Assembly: GCA_021783695.1 (NCBI GenBank)
Contig: JAJXTO010000018.1
Coordinates: forward strand, 1 to 57,731
From: Pseudomonadota bacterium
GTDB taxonomy: Bacteria; Pseudomonadota; Gammaproteobacteria; Burkholderiales; Burkholderiaceae_C
DNA length: 57,731 nucleotides
Direction of reading: 5' to 3'
Shown: positions 56,687 to 57,731 of the stretch, piece after piece
Numbering within the stretch: position 1 is the stretch's first letter
How the letters are laid out: every line of letters starts with the position of its first letter
Translations under genes and position numbers: made by a program
The notes under the pieces: model-generated
Told to the model about the DNA's origin: nothing
What the model saw: the letters and a program-made list of their open reading frames with translations, nothing else
Database searches by the model: none

Positions 56687-57064
56687 ATGAGCGCCATGCT
56701 TGACACCGCCCCCACCGCAGAAATGGCCGTCCCGCCCGCGCCGCTGCTGTTCACCGACAGCGCCGCGGCCAAGGTCAAGGAACTGATCGACGAGGAAGGC
56801 AACACGGACCTGAAGCTGCGCGTGTTCGTGCAGGGCGGCGGCTGCTCGGGTTTCCAGTACGGCTTCACGTTTGACGAGGCTGTCAACGAAGACGATACAC
56901 AAATGATGAAAAACGGCGTCACCCTCCTGATCGACGCGATGAGCCTGCAATACCTGGTTGGCGCCGAGATCGACTACAAGGATGGTCTCGAAGGCGCGCA
57001 GTTCGTCATCAAGAATCCGAACGCCACCACCACTTGCGGTTGCGGCTCGTCGTTTTCGACCTGA
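56687..57064 (+). CDS. erpA: Iron-sulfur cluster insertion protein ErpA
   Basis: A-type carrier that hands Fe-S clusters to client proteins. It is 125 residues with the three conserved cysteines, one in [13 protein letters not shown] and two in TTCGCGSSF at the end. The start MSAMLDTAP follows AGGAG at a good distance. It is followed by a strong terminator. Several Fe-S enzymes of the window (NasA, NirB, PhnJ) need such carriers. Confidence 0.95.
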   Translation: MSAMLDTAPTAEMAVPPAPLLFTDSAAAKVKELIDEEGNTDLKLRVFVQGGGCSGFQYGFTFDEAVNEDDTQMMKNGVTLLIDAMSLQYLVGAEIDYKDGLEGAQFVIKNPNATTTCGCGSSFST

Positions 57065-57087
57065 GCCATTCGCCTCCCGCCGATCGA

Positions 57088-57114
57088 AACCGCCCCGCAC
57101 GGGCGGTTTTTTTT
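57088..57114 (+). terminator. Intrinsic terminator after erpA
   Basis: AACCGCCC, loop CGCAC, GGGCGGTT and a run of T. It begins 24 bases after the erpA stop and also lies close to the end of the convergent comM-like gene. Confidence 0.92.
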
Positions 57115-57141
57115 GGCCCTTTTTGGTCTATCGTGCCCTGT

Positions 57142-57731
57142 TCATTGCGCAGCCAGCGCACGGCGCAGTTGCATGGCTTCGGCCAAGTGCGGGAGGGCGA
57201 TGGTTTGTGACTGGGCCAGATCAGCCACGGTGCGCGCCAGCCGCAGCACACGGTGCGCAGCGCGGGACGACCAGCCCAGCCGGGAGATGGCCTGCGTCAG
57301 AAACGCGCTGCCCGCGGCGTCCAGCGCGCAGTGGGCGTCGAGCGCAGCGCCCTGCAGCTGCGCGTTGAGCGCCCCCTGCCGCTCCAGTTGAACCGCTGCC
57401 GCGGCGGTCACGCGGGCCGCCATCTGCGCGCTGGTCTCTCCACGCGGCAGCTGCAGCAGGGTCTCGGGCGCGATGGCCCCGACCTCGACCTGGATGTCGA
57501 TGCGGTCGAGCAAGGGGCCGGAGATGCGCCCCTGATAGCGGGCCACTTGGTCCGGCGTGCAGCGGCACGACCGCGTAGGGTGGCCCAGGTAGCCACAGGG
57601 ACAGGGATTCATCGCCGCGATGAGCTGGAACTGCGCAGGGAATTCCGCCTGCCGCGCCGCGCGGGAAATATGAATCCGCCCGGTTTCCAGCGGCTCGCGC
57701 AGGCTGTCCAGCACGGCGCGGTCAAATTCGG
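57142..57731 (-). CDS. comM: ComM/YifB-type AAA+ ATPase, C-terminal part (cut by the window edge)
   Basis: About 196 C-terminal residues of a Mg-chelatase-like ATPase. Visible are the start of the fragment EFDRAVLDSLREPLE, MNPCPCGYLGH with the zinc-type cysteines, RCTPDQVARYQGRISGPLLDRIDI, and the terminal domain with SRAAHRVLRLARTVADL. ComM is a hexameric helicase that extends branch migration during natural transformation; with dprA it suggests competence potential. The N-terminal part lies outside the window. Confidence 0.9.
   Translation of the reverse strand, partial: EFDRAVLDSLREPLETGRIHISRAARQAEFPAQFQLIAAMNPCPCGYLGHPTRSCRCTPDQVARYQGRISGPLLDRIDIQVEVGAIAPETLLQLPRGETSAQMAARVTAAAAVQLERQGALNAQLQGAALDAHCALDAAGSAFLTQAISRLGWSSRAAHRVLRLARTVADLAQSQTIALPHLAEAMQLRRALAAQ

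Overview
The window is about 57.7 kb of GC-rich DNA with tightly packed genes, most of them chromosomal housekeeping genes. The content and order (fmt-def-LysM-dprA-smg, htpX, yajC-secD-secF, argC/erpA, lptD-surA-rsmA beside amgK-murU, and the nitrate and phosphonate blocks) fit a betaproteobacterium of the Burkholderiales. A Thiomonas-like organism is my best guess, from recall and not from a search. I see no tRNA, rRNA or CRISPR array.

Left edge (1-2415): an accessory, decayed stretch. Two IS21-type transposase remnants face each other and meet near base 650. Next come a cytochrome b561-like gene and a small PepSY-domain gene, separated by a structured interspersed repeat and preceded by a Fur-box-like sequence.

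Nitrate assimilation (2416-14538, all minus strand): in transcription order, a CbiX-type chelatase, a NasT-like ANTAR regulator, an RNA leader with a hexaloop hairpin and an intrinsic terminator, nrtA, nrtB, the transporter ATPase, nirB, nirD, nasA, a ybiB-like gene and cobA. Nitrate is imported, reduced by NasA and then by NirBD. CobA and CbiX supply two of the three steps to the siroheme that NirB needs. A Tas-like aldo/keto reductase follows. Beyond it lies a second, decayed copy of the nrtA leader with no gene behind it.

Phosphonate use (16086-28727): phnF, a DUF1045 gene and phnN read left. phnGHIJKLM, an MFS transporter gene, and phnCDE read right. The perfect 12-bp palindrome TTGTCTAGACAA occurs three times, once before each rightward unit. 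A Pho-box-like array with an 11-nt period lies about 20 nt upstream of each; the one before phnG is weak. This looks like one regulon with PhoB activation and PhnF repression. It lacks phnP, and the DUF1045 protein, a predicted 2H phosphoesterase, is a good candidate for the missing cyclic-phosphate step. The DUF1045 gene and the MFS gene are the most interesting uncharacterised parts of the window.

Cell envelope and core genes (28974-57731): pepP; murU and amgK (MurNAc recycling) divergent from lptD-surA-rsmA; a barstar/barnase-like pair with overlapping genes; maeB; thiL-pgpA-pncC; a GST; purB; a small membrane protein; htpX; fmt-def; a LysM protein-dprA-smg; a lipoprotein of unknown function; secF-secD-yajC; argC; erpA; and the 3' part of a ComM/YifB-type gene cut by the window edge.
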